64,000 nt of DNA, taken from NCBI GenBank assembly GCA_016794585.1, contig JAEUJM010000005.1, positions 157,345-221,344 of the forward strand, given 5' to 3'. Below, piece after piece: positions 19,014 through 27,275 of this stretch. The stretch's first letter is position 1; every line of letters begins with the position of its first letter. Source of the DNA: Acidimicrobiales bacterium. GTDB lineage: Bacteria; Actinomycetota; Acidimicrobiia; Acidimicrobiales; DATDAH01. A program made the position numbers and the translations under genes. Below the pieces are notes generated by a model. That model did no database searches, was not told the DNA's origin, and worked only from the letters and a program-made list of their open reading frames with translations.

Positions 19014-19738
19014 AGCGGCGCGCTCCCGAGGTAGGCGTCGAGCACCTTCTCGTCGGCCTGGATCTCCTCGGGGGTGCCCGTGGCGATGATGGAGCCGAAG
19101 TCCAGCACGGTGATCGACCTGCAGACCTCCATGACGAGGGGGACGTCGTGCTCGACCATCAAGATGGCGAGGCCGTCGCCCACGAGCGCGCGGAGCAGGT
19201 CGGCGAAGTCGCGCGTCTCGTTGTCGTCGAGCCCCGAAGCGGGCTCGTCGAGCAACAGCACCCGGGGCTCGATGGCGAGGGCCCTGGCCAGCTCCACCAG
19301 GCGGCACTGGCCGGTGGGGAGCGAGTCGACCCGCTCGCCGGCGACCGCACCCAGCCCGACCCGGTCGATCGTGGCGGCGACGGCGGCTTCGTTGCTCTTG
19401 CGCCCGCGGCGCCCCCGGCCCTGGATCTCGAGGGCAACGAGCACGTTCTCCCAGACCGACAGCGAGCTGAAGACCTCGAGCTTCTGGAACGTGCGGCCGA
19501 TCCCCCGTCGCGCCCGCTTGTGGGTGGGCAGGTGGGTGATGTCGTCGCCCGCCAGCAGCACCCTCCCGCTGGTGGTCTCCTGGAGGCCGGTCAGGACGTT
19601 GAAGGTGGTGGTCTTGCCGGCGCCGTTGGGACCGATCAGCCCGGTGATGGCGCCGGCCTCGACCGACAGGTCGACCCGGTTCACCGCGACGTGGCCGCCG
19701 AAGCGGACCGTGATGCCTTCAGCTTCGAGCAGCGCCAC
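19010..19738 (-). CDS. livG: LIV-type ABC ATPase (LivG-like)
   Basis: A 242-residue ATPase starting at GTG 19738 (MALLEAEGITVRFGGH), 20 bases inside the end of the permease gene. Walker A is GPNGAGKTTT, the LivG-type insert is RRGIGRTFQKLEVF, the signature is degenerate (SLPTGQCRLVELARALA), Walker B is LLLLDEPASGLDD, and the H-loop VEHDVPLV. The SLPTG signature instead of LSGGQ also occurs in the fused ATPase of the next cluster (SLPTGKARLVELARALA), marking the two as close relatives. Confidence 0.9.
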   Translation of the reverse strand: MALLEAEGITVRFGGHVAVNRVDLSVEAGAITGLIGPNGAGKTTTFNVLTGLQETTSGRVLLAGDDITHLPTHKRARRGIGRTFQKLEVFSSLSVWENVLVALEIQGRGRRGRKSNEAAVAATIDRVGLGAVAGERVDSLPTGQCRLVELARALAIEPRVLLLDEPASGLDDNETRDFADLLRALVGDGLAILMVEHDVPLVMEVCRSITVLDFGSIIATGTPEEIQADEKVLDAYLGSAPL

Positions 19739-21860
19739 GGACGGCCACCTCCTCCGGGTCGAGACCGAGCGCAGCGTCGACCGCGGCGAGCTCGGCGGCC
19801 GTCAGGGGATGCTCGAAGCCGGCGGTCATGATCGGCTCGGGGCCGCGATCCTCTTCGGGCCGCGAGCGCCCCTCGCGCACCCAGGCGGTGCCCCGCTTGC
19901 AGCCGGTCAACAGGTCGGCCACGAGCCCGTCGGGGTTGCGACTGAGGAGGATGCCGATGAGGCCGGGGGCGATGAGGGCGAAGTTGGTGATGAGGGGACC
20001 GATGAACAGGGCGCTGGCGAGGAGCGTGAAGTTCTCGCCGAGCGTGGAGAAGAACTGCAGGAGCAGGCCGCCCAGCAGGGCGCCGCTGACGAGGGCGATG
20101 CCGCCGACCACCCCCATGAGCAGGATGGGCAGGCTCTGCGCGAACAGGAAGGTCTCCGAGCTCACCGACCCGCTGACCCCCCCGAACAGCGCCCCGCCGA
20201 TGCCGGCGATGCCCGCCGAGAACGCGAAGACGCCGACCTTGGTTCGGGTGAGGTCGAGGCCGAGGGTGGCGCACGCCGCCGGCGAGTCCTTCATGGCCTG
20301 GAGACGGCGACCGAACGGGCCCCGCCGCAACCAGATGACCCCGAGCCCCATGAGGGCGTAGAGGACCGCCAGCAGCACCAGGAAGGACCGGTCGTCCTCG
20401 AAGGTCAGGCCCAGGATCTCGGGCCGGGGCACCTCGATCGAGCCGGCGCCGAAGAACCACTTCTGGGTGAAGATGAAGTTCTCCATGAACACCGCGAACG
20501 CGGCGGTGGCCAACGCTAAGTAGATCCCCGCGAGACGCAGGGCGGGGAGGGCGACGATTGCGCCGACCACCGCGGCCAGGCCGGCGGCGGCCAGCAATCC
20601 GATGAGGGGGCCGGGCCCGTCGGCCACCTTCACCATGGCGAAGGCACCGAGGCCGGCGAAGGTCATCGCCGCCAACGAGATCTGGCCGCCGTAGCCCACC
20701 AGCGGGACGAGCGACAGGATGATGACCGCCGTGGCGAGCCCCAGGCTGAGGCGGGTGACGTTGGCCGTGCTCATCACCCGCGACGCGACGAGGGTCACGA
20801 ACACGAGGGCGCCGGCCGCCACGACGGCGGAGCGCATCGTGGGCACCCGTGCCGACTCGCGCACGCGCTGCACGCCGCCGGTGCGCAGGCGCTCGCTGGG
20901 CAGGGCGATCAGGATGATGAAGAGCAGGATCACCGGGAGCGCCGGCTGGAGGCCGGCCAGCTCGAGGCCGCCGATGGTGCGGGTGTTCAGGTCGAGGTAG
21001 TTGGAGCTGTAGTTCTCGGTTATGCCGATGATGAGGCCGCCGGCGAAGGTGAGGGGCAGCGACTTGAGGCGCCCGAACATGGCGGCCGCGTACGCATTGA
21101 CGATGAGCAGCGTCAGCGGCAGCACGCTCAACTGGAGCAACGGCGAGATGAGGATCCCGGACAGCGCGGCCAACGACGCACCGATGCCCCAGCTCAACAT
21201 GGCCGAGCGCCCGGGGTTGCCGCCGTTGAGCTGGCTGAGGGCCCGGTCGTCCACGACGGCCCGCATGGCCACGCCCGAGCGCGTGCGGTACAGGAGGAAG
21301 CGCAGGCCGACCGCCACGGCGATGGCCACCACCACGATGACCATGCGGTGCCAGGTGACGTTGAGAGCGCCGACCGTCACCGAGTTGCCGGCGAAGAACT
21401 GGTCGACCCGACGCCCGGCCGGCGGCCACACGATGTTGGCGATGCCGATGGCCATGGCCAGCAGGCCGATGGTGACCACCGTGCTGGTGATCTCGGAGAC
21501 CCCTTCGAGGCCCCGCATGATCACCCGCTCGACGACGGCGCCGAACAGCGGCGCCACCACCAGCAGGATGACCGCCAGCGCGATCGGTGCCGGCCAACCC
21601 CAGTCGAAGCGCAGCTGCCAGTAGGCGAAGGCACCGAGCATGCCGAAGGCGCCCTGGGCGAAGTTGAAGATGCCCGACGTGGTGTAGGTGACCACCAGGC
21701 CGCTGGCCGCGATGGCGTAGATGGCCCCGGTGGTGATGCCGAGGATGGTGAAGGTGAGCCAGTCGCTGAAGCCGCCCTGGAAGGCGATCAGGTACCCGCA
21801 GAGGCCGGCGAAGAGCGCCAGGCCGACGCCCCAGCGCCCCCGGTCACCCAGCCGGGTCAC
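19719..21860 (-). CDS. fused LivH-LivM ABC permease with C-terminal tail motif
   Basis: A 713-residue membrane protein. The N-terminal half is LivH-like (VVTYTTSGIFNFAQGAFGM; LSQLNGGNPGRSAML) and the C-terminal half LivM-like (GYGGQISLAAMTFAGLGAF; PALRLAGIYLALATAAFAV). After the last helix a cytoplasmic tail of about 60 residues ends with the helical motif LTAAELAAVDAALGLDPEEV, whose spacing recurs in the tail of the 685-residue permease (25167-27224). The GTG start at 21860 overlaps the stop of the substrate-binding protein by four bases, and the 3' end overlaps LivG. Confidence 0.9.
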   Translation of the reverse strand: MTRLGDRGRWGVGLALFAGLCGYLIAFQGGFSDWLTFTILGITTGAIYAIAASGLVVTYTTSGIFNFAQGAFGMLGAFAYWQLRFDWGWPAPIALAVILLVVAPLFGAVVERVIMRGLEGVSEITSTVVTIGLLAMAIGIANIVWPPAGRRVDQFFAGNSVTVGALNVTWHRMVIVVVAIAVAVGLRFLLYRTRSGVAMRAVVDDRALSQLNGGNPGRSAMLSWGIGASLAALSGILISPLLQLSVLPLTLLIVNAYAAAMFGRLKSLPLTFAGGLIIGITENYSSNYLDLNTRTIGGLELAGLQPALPVILLFIILIALPSERLRTGGVQRVRESARVPTMRSAVVAAGALVFVTLVASRVMSTANVTRLSLGLATAVIILSLVPLVGYGGQISLAAMTFAGLGAFAMVKVADGPGPLIGLLAAAGLAAVVGAIVALPALRLAGIYLALATAAFAVFMENFIFTQKWFFGAGSIEVPRPEILGLTFEDDRSFLVLLAVLYALMGLGVIWLRRGPFGRRLQAMKDSPAACATLGLDLTRTKVGVFAFSAGIAGIGGALFGGVSGSVSSETFLFAQSLPILLMGVVGGIALVSGALLGGLLLQFFSTLGENFTLLASALFIGPLITNFALIAPGLIGILLSRNPDGLVADLLTGCKRGTAWVREGRSRPEEDRGPEPIMTAGFEHPLTAAELAAVDAALGLDPEEVAVRGAARS

Positions 21861-23248
21861 CCACCCTCCGATGCGCCCTCGCCGTAGTCACCGGTCAGCT
21901 CCACCACGTTCTCGGGGTCGCAGGAGAACCCCTCATCGGGGAAGGCCCGCTGGAAGCCACCGTCGGCGACCTCCATCTGGATGAAGCACTCGGTGATCTT
22001 GTTGTCGGCCGGGTTCGCCGGGGCGTGCATGCCGCCGCCGTTCCACTCGGTGATCTGGTCGAGCTGCTCCATGAGACAGTCGCGGGTGAGATCAGAGCCG
22101 CACTCCTTGGCCGCGGTGGCGAAGAGCAGTCCCGCCGAGAAGGCCTGCACGCCGAGCAGGGCCGGCTTGGCGTCGCCGCCGGCGGTCTGCTCCAGCCAGT
22201 CGAGGTACACCGCCAGGGCGGGGTCGACAGGGTCGTCCTCGAACGGCGAGGTGGTGATGCGGATGGTGGAGCCGTCGGCGACGGCGCCGGCGGTCTCGGG
22301 GTAGGCGTCGTCGTAGAAGTTGGCTTCGAGGTCGATGACTTCGGGCTCGAAGTTCTGCTCGTCCATGGCGTTCTGGAGGTTGACGAACTCCTCGAAGGTG
22401 GACGCCATGGCCACGTACTCGACCCCGGCGTCGCGCATGGCGACCACGATGGGCGTCCAGTTGAGCTCACCGATCTCTGCCGCCTGCTCGTAGACGAAGT
22501 CGAACCCGACTTGCTCGTAGGCCTCGATCTGGCGGGCGGCCTGACCCTCGGTCACGGGCAGGTTGCTGTAGATCATCGCCGCGTTGGCCGCCGCCTCGGG
22601 GTGCTCCTCCGCGATGTGTCGGGCCGCGCCGACGTTGAACTGGTAGGTGGCGTTGGGCAGCGGCTGGTAGACCCGGTCGGACTCGGCCTTGTCGGGGCTG
22701 ATGGTGAAGCCGGCCACGTCGACGAGCTCGCAGTCCACCGCGGTCTGGGCGCCCGTCTCGTCGAGGGCGCCGCCGCCGCCGACCATGGCGAACGAGCTCT
22801 CACAGGCCTGCTGGACGACGGCGTTGTAGTCGAACAGGGCGGCGTCGAGGAGGGTGAGCTCGAGGGGACGGCCGTTGACGCCGCCCAGGCTGTTGCAGTA
22901 CTCGACGAAGGCGGTCATGGCCTGGTGCACGCCGAGGTTCAGGCCCGGGGCGGCCTGCGCACCGGGATCGGCGATGGTGGAGATGGCGATGGCATCGTCG
23001 GTGACGCCCTGGTCGGTGGCGCCCGACGCGTCGCCCTCGCCGCACGGCGTGGGCAGGGTGCCGACCATGCCCTCGTCCGAGGGGGATTCCGAGCCGGCGT
23101 CGCCGTTGTCGCCGCCCGAGGTGTCCTCGGAGGAGGAAGCGGCCGTGTCCACGCCGGCGTCGGAGCCACCTTCGACCCTGGTGCCGCACGCGCTGATGAG
23201 CAGCAGCGCCGCCAGCGCCACCGCAAGGGTGCCCCGCCGATGCGCCAT
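21857..23248 (-). CDS. LIV-type ABC substrate-binding lipoprotein
   Basis: A 463-residue binding protein with a signal peptide ending in the lipobox LISAC (Cys21) and a Ser/Glu/Asp-rich linker to about residue 70. The binding domain starts near CGEGDASGATDQGVTDDAI and includes MTAFVEYCNSLGGVNGRPLE. Multiple cysteines, including the CGEG after the linker, recur in the two lipoproteins of the adjacent cluster, so these form a subfamily distinct from the protein at 5652. It is translationally coupled on both sides: its ATG shares a base with the stop of the 112-residue protein and its stop overlaps the permease start. Confidence 0.88.
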   Translation of the reverse strand: MAHRRGTLAVALAALLLISACGTRVEGGSDAGVDTAASSSEDTSGGDNGDAGSESPSDEGMVGTLPTPCGEGDASGATDQGVTDDAIAISTIADPGAQAAPGLNLGVHQAMTAFVEYCNSLGGVNGRPLELTLLDAALFDYNAVVQQACESSFAMVGGGGALDETGAQTAVDCELVDVAGFTISPDKAESDRVYQPLPNATYQFNVGAARHIAEEHPEAAANAAMIYSNLPVTEGQAARQIEAYEQVGFDFVYEQAAEIGELNWTPIVVAMRDAGVEYVAMASTFEEFVNLQNAMDEQNFEPEVIDLEANFYDDAYPETAGAVADGSTIRITTSPFEDDPVDPALAVYLDWLEQTAGGDAKPALLGVQAFSAGLLFATAAKECGSDLTRDCLMEQLDQITEWNGGGMHAPANPADNKITECFIQMEVADGGFQRAFPDEGFSCDPENVVELTGDYGEGASEGG

Positions 23249-23586
23249 CAGCTGCCGGACCGGTTCCGCTCTTCGTAGACGAGGCGCAGCAGCCAGTAGC
23301 GGAGGTAGCCGGTGAGCGAGTACCGCAGCCAGACCACCATGCCGATCACGGCGAGGGCGAGACCGAGAACGCCGACCGAGATGTAGGTCAGCGAGTCGCG
23401 GCTGTCGGCCGCGCTGCTCGAGAGGAAGACCATCACGAGGGCCAGCACCGCGCCGGCCACGGCGAGGACGAGGCCCACGGTGGTGAGCTGGCGCTCGCGC
23501 TCGATCGAGCCCCCCTTGAGGCGCAGTCCCGCGACCTCGGCTTCGAATTCGTCCAGTCGGCTGGACCCCGCCTCGTTGTCAGTCAT
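23248..23586 (-). CDS. small two-TM protein coupled to a LIV-type importer (paralogue of 17863-18255)
   Basis: A 112-residue protein: short acidic N-terminus with SSRLDEFEAEVAGLRLKGG, two hydrophobic segments (about 36-55 and 68-88) and a basic aromatic tail (LTGYLRYWLLRLVYEERNR). It is the first gene of the minus-strand importer operon and its TGA shares one base with the ATG of the substrate-binding protein, so the two are made together. It resembles the 130-residue protein at the end of the same operon in N-terminal motif, helix placement and tail charge. No family is recognised; it may be an accessory or assembly factor for the transporter. Confidence 0.7.
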   Translation of the reverse strand: MTDNEAGSSRLDEFEAEVAGLRLKGGSIERERQLTTVGLVLAVAGAVLALVMVFLSSSAADSRDSLTYISVGVLGLALAVIGMVVWLRYSLTGYLRYWLLRLVYEERNRSGS

Positions 23587-23617
23587 CGTTGCTCCCTCTC
23601 CGAGTTCGCAGATCGTA

Positions 23618-23633
23618 GAGGGCGGCGGCCCTC
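23618..23633 (-). terminator. hairpin between two importer operons
   Basis: GAGGGC-GGCG-GCCCTC, a 6-bp stem with a 4-base loop, lies 22 bases after the stop of the fused ATPase gene and before the start of the next operon. It is short and has no T-run. Confidence 0.4.
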
Positions 23634-23655
23634 CACGTGTCGGTCATCGATCGCG

Positions 23656-25167
23656 TCACGTCCCGCCACCGAGGTAGGCGGCCGCCAGCTCGTCGCTGAT
23701 CTCGGCCGGCGTGCCCGTCCGCTGCACCCGGCCGTGCAGCATGATGGCGGCCACGTCGGCCACGCCCAGCACCTCGTGGGCGAACTGCTCGACCACGAGG
23801 ATCGAGGTGCCCTCCTCGGCGATGGCCTGCACCTGCTCGTAGAGCCCGCTCACGATGATGGGGGCCAGGCCCATCGAGAGCTCGTCGAGCAGCAGCACCG
23901 CCGGGTCGGTGGCGAGGGCGCGGGCCATGGCCAGCATCTGCTGCTCGCCGCCCGACATCGTGCCCGCCACCTGGGTGCGCCGCTCGGCCAGGCGCGGGAA
24001 GCGCGAGAACGACCGGTCGAGGATGGCGTCGAAGTCGGTCCCCGTGTAGGTGGCCATGCGCAGGTTCTCGGTGACCGTGAGGTTCGGGAAGATGCCCCGG
24101 CCCTCGGGCACGAGGCACACACCGGCGCGCGCCAGCGCGTCCGGGTCGGCACCGGTGATCCGACGGCCGCACAGCGCCACCGAGCCGCCCGTGGGCGCCA
24201 TCAGGCCGCTGATCACCTTGAGAGTGGTGGACTTCCCGGCGCCGTTGGGGCCCAGCAGGGCGAACACGGTGCCCGGCGCCATCGCGAAGTCGACGCCGTG
24301 GAGGACGTCGATGTCGCCGTAGGCCGCGCGGAGGTCCACGACCTCGAGGATCGGGACCACCGCGGCACGCTCGTCGCCGGCGTCGAGGGTGTCCGGATGC
24401 ACCGGCGGCACCACGGTGAGGCGCTCCTCGGCCTCGGTCTCGCGCTCGGCGCCCAGGTACGCCTCCTGCACGACGGGGTTCCCCTGGATCGCGGCAGGAT
24501 CGCCGCTGGCGATGATCTCGCCGAAGTCGAGCACGAAGATCTGCTCGCACACGCCCATCACCAGGCTCATGTCGTGCTCGACGAGCAGGACCGCGAGGCC
24601 CTCGTCGGCGACCTGGCGCAACACGGTGGCCATCTCGTGGGTCTCGGCCTCGTTGAGGCCGGACGACGGCTCGTCGAGCAGCAGCACGCGGGGCTGGCTC
24701 GCCAGCGCCCTGGCCAGCTCGACCAGGCGGGCCTTGCCGGTGGGCAGGCTGTCCACGCGCTGGTCGGCGAGGTCGGTGAGGCCGATGCGCTCGAGCACGT
24801 CGGCCACGATGGCCTCGGGGTCGGCGGCCTTGTCCCGCGCCCAGCGCTTGCGGACCTCGGCCCCGACCAGCACGTTCTCGCGCACGGTGAGCAGGCTGAA
24901 CAGCTCGAGGCGCTGGAAGGTGCGGGCCATCCCCTTACGGGCCCGCTTGTGCGGGGCGAGGCGCGACACGTCGCCCCCGTCGATGAACACGTGGCCTCCG
25001 GAGGTCTCCTGGAGGCCGGTGAGCGCGTTGAAGATGGTGGTCTTGCCGGCGCCGTTGGGGCCGATCAGCCCTGTGACCCGGCCCGCCTCCACCTCGAGGT
25101 CGACCTTGTTCACCGCCAGGTGCCCGCCGAAGCGGACCGACACCTCTCGGGCTTCGAGAAGCGCCAT
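23656..25167 (-). CDS. fused LivG-LivF ABC ATPase
   Basis: A 503-residue protein containing two complete nucleotide-binding domains, normally two separate proteins. Residues 1 to about 235 are LivG-like (Walker A GPNGAGKTT, signature SLPTGKARLVELARALA, Walker B LLLLDEPSSGLNE, H-loop VEHDMSLV). A charged linker (about 236-270) leads to a LivF-like domain (Walker A GPNGAGKST, signature MSGGEQQMLAMARALATDP, Walker B LLLLDELSMGLAP, VVEQFAHEV). The ATG at 25167 shares a base with the permease stop. With the fused permease this transporter needs only one ATPase and one permease polypeptide. Confidence 0.92.
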   Translation of the reverse strand: MALLEAREVSVRFGGHLAVNKVDLEVEAGRVTGLIGPNGAGKTTIFNALTGLQETSGGHVFIDGGDVSRLAPHKRARKGMARTFQRLELFSLLTVRENVLVGAEVRKRWARDKAADPEAIVADVLERIGLTDLADQRVDSLPTGKARLVELARALASQPRVLLLDEPSSGLNEAETHEMATVLRQVADEGLAVLLVEHDMSLVMGVCEQIFVLDFGEIIASGDPAAIQGNPVVQEAYLGAERETEAEERLTVVPPVHPDTLDAGDERAAVVPILEVVDLRAAYGDIDVLHGVDFAMAPGTVFALLGPNGAGKSTTLKVISGLMAPTGGSVALCGRRITGADPDALARAGVCLVPEGRGIFPNLTVTENLRMATYTGTDFDAILDRSFSRFPRLAERRTQVAGTMSGGEQQMLAMARALATDPAVLLLDELSMGLAPIIVSGLYEQVQAIAEEGTSILVVEQFAHEVLGVADVAAIMLHGRVQRTGTPAEISDELAAAYLGGGT

Positions 25168-27224
25168 CAGCCCGCCCCCCGCGGACGGGCCAGCTCGGCG
25201 TAGCCCTCGACCTCGTCGAGGCCGAGCTCGTGGTCGATGAGGCGCAGGTCGTCCTCGGTGAAGTCCTCGTCGAAACCGAGCCGGTCGAGGTCGATCGTGG
25301 GCTCGGCCCGACCGACGGCCTTGGCCTGGCGCTTGGCCGCGGCCTCCCGGAAGCTCTTCGCGATCTCGTTGACCGCACCGTTGGGGTTCCGCCCGAGCGA
25401 GATGCCGAGCAGGCCCGGGGCCAGGAGGAAGAAGTTGGTGATCCACGTGCTCGCCACGACGTCCGGGATGATGAAGAAGAACAGGGCGTAGGACATGCCG
25501 CCGAAGAGCGCCCCGCCCACCGCCCCGATGCCGCCCGACACCGCCAGCAACACGACTGGCAGGCTCTGGAGGAACTGGAACCGGTCGGGGCTGACCGAGG
25601 TGAGCTGTCCCCCGTAGAGGGCGCCGCCGAGGCCGGCGATGCCCGCGGAGAGGGCGAACACCTGGAGCTTCGTCATGGTGAGGTTCAGGCCCAGCGTGGT
25701 GCACGCCGCCGGACTCGTCTTCATGGCCTGGAGGCGACGGCCGAACTCACCGCGGCGGATCAGCACCACCAGGATGGCGAGGAGTGCGAACACCGCCGAC
25801 AACAAGATGAGGTAGGCCTGGTCGGACTCGAACGAGACGCCGAGCACCTCGAGGCGGGGCACGGCCAGAGCGCCGTTGGGCATGACGAGGCCCTGGTTGA
25901 ACACCATGCGGTCCATGAACACGGCGAACGCGGCCGTGGCCAAGGCGAGGTAGAGCCCGCTCAGGCGAAGCGCCGGGAGGGCGACGAGGGCGCCCACCGC
26001 AGCGGTCACCACGGTGGCCAGGACGAGCCCCCACAGGTTGTTCTCGACCCCGAAGTTGCCCATGACCACGGCGCCGATGCCGGCGAAGGCCATGGGGGCG
26101 AGCGAGATCTGGCCGCCGTAGCCGACGAGCGGGACGAGCGAGAGCATGATGATGGCGAGGCCCATGCCCTGCGCCACCTGGCCGACGCGCAGGTCGCTGG
26201 CCATCTGGCCGAAGGCCCAGGCCACGCCCACCAGCACGAAGCCGCCGATCACCCACCGCCGGACGGTGGGCACGGGCAGGTACTCCCGGCTGCGCTGCTG
26301 GCCGGCCCCGCGCACCCGGGTGGGCGGCAGCACCAGCAAGACGATGAACAACAAGATGATGGGGATGGCCGGGCGGATGCCGGAGAGGCTGATGGGCGTC
26401 GAGAACTGGTAGCCGAAGACCGATGCGATCTCGGTGTCGCTGGGCAGGTAGCCCACGAAGTACGACTCGACGAGCCCGAGGATGAGCGCCCCGAGGAAGG
26501 TCAGAGGCAGGTTGCGCAGCCGCCCGATCATCGCCGCTGCGTAGGCGTTGATGACCAGCAGCGTGAGGGGGATGTAGGCGAGGTTGCCCTGGCTGCCCGC
26601 GAGCAGGATGCCGGCGAGTGCCGCGAGCGAGGTGCCGATGGCCCACGCCATCATCGAGGCGCGCCCGGGTCGCCCGCCGTTGAGCTGGCTGAGGCCCCGG
26701 TCGTCCACGACCGCGCGCATGGCCACACCGGTGCGGGTGCGGTAGAGGAAGGTGCGCAGCGCGATGGCCACGACGATCGCGGCGATCACGGTGATGAGGT
26801 CGTGCCAGGTGACGTTGACGGCGCCGAAGTCGACCTTCTCGGGGTCGAAGAAGCCGGCGAGCCGCCGGCCGGCCGCGGGGTAGATGATCGGGATCAGCTG
26901 GAACACGAAGAACAGCAGCGACACCGAGACCACGATCTTGATGACCTCGGTCGTGCCTTCGATGCCCCGGAAGATGACCCGTTCGATCAGCGCCCCGAAG
27001 GCCGGCGCGATGAACACGAGGACGATGACCAGCGCGATCGGCGCCGGCCACCCCCACTCGACGCGCAGCTGCCAGTAGAGGAACGCCGCGGCCATCCCGA
27101 AGGCGCCCTGGGCGAAGTTGAAGATCCCCGAGGTCGTGTAGGTGACGACGAGGCCGCTGGCCGCGACGGCGTAGATCGCGGCGGTGACGATCCCGAGGAC
27201 GGTGAAGCTGAGGAACTGGCTCAC
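25167..27224 (-). CDS. fused LivH-LivM ABC permease with C-terminal tail motif
   Basis: A 685-residue membrane protein, close relative of the 713-residue permease: LivH-like half with VVTYTTSGIFNFAQGAFGM and LSQLNGGRPGRASMM, LivM-like half with GYGGQISLAPMAFAGIGAV and PALRLSGLYLALATAAFAV. The cytoplasmic tail after about residue 620 is basic and then acidic and ends with FTEDDLRLIDHELGLDEVE, matching the tail motif of the other permease. It is 51 bases downstream of the first substrate-binding protein gene and coupled to the fused ATPase gene. Confidence 0.9.
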   Translation of the reverse strand: MSQFLSFTVLGIVTAAIYAVAASGLVVTYTTSGIFNFAQGAFGMAAAFLYWQLRVEWGWPAPIALVIVLVFIAPAFGALIERVIFRGIEGTTEVIKIVVSVSLLFFVFQLIPIIYPAAGRRLAGFFDPEKVDFGAVNVTWHDLITVIAAIVVAIALRTFLYRTRTGVAMRAVVDDRGLSQLNGGRPGRASMMAWAIGTSLAALAGILLAGSQGNLAYIPLTLLVINAYAAAMIGRLRNLPLTFLGALILGLVESYFVGYLPSDTEIASVFGYQFSTPISLSGIRPAIPIILLFIVLLVLPPTRVRGAGQQRSREYLPVPTVRRWVIGGFVLVGVAWAFGQMASDLRVGQVAQGMGLAIIMLSLVPLVGYGGQISLAPMAFAGIGAVVMGNFGVENNLWGLVLATVVTAAVGALVALPALRLSGLYLALATAAFAVFMDRMVFNQGLVMPNGALAVPRLEVLGVSFESDQAYLILLSAVFALLAILVVLIRRGEFGRRLQAMKTSPAACTTLGLNLTMTKLQVFALSAGIAGLGGALYGGQLTSVSPDRFQFLQSLPVVLLAVSGGIGAVGGALFGGMSYALFFFIIPDVVASTWITNFFLLAPGLLGISLGRNPNGAVNEIAKSFREAAAKRQAKAVGRAEPTIDLDRLGFDEDFTEDDLRLIDHELGLDEVEGYAELARPRGAG

Positions 27225-27275
27225 GCCGGCACCTCAGCTCCACCGATCCCGGAAGAAGACCCGGGGACCATCAGG

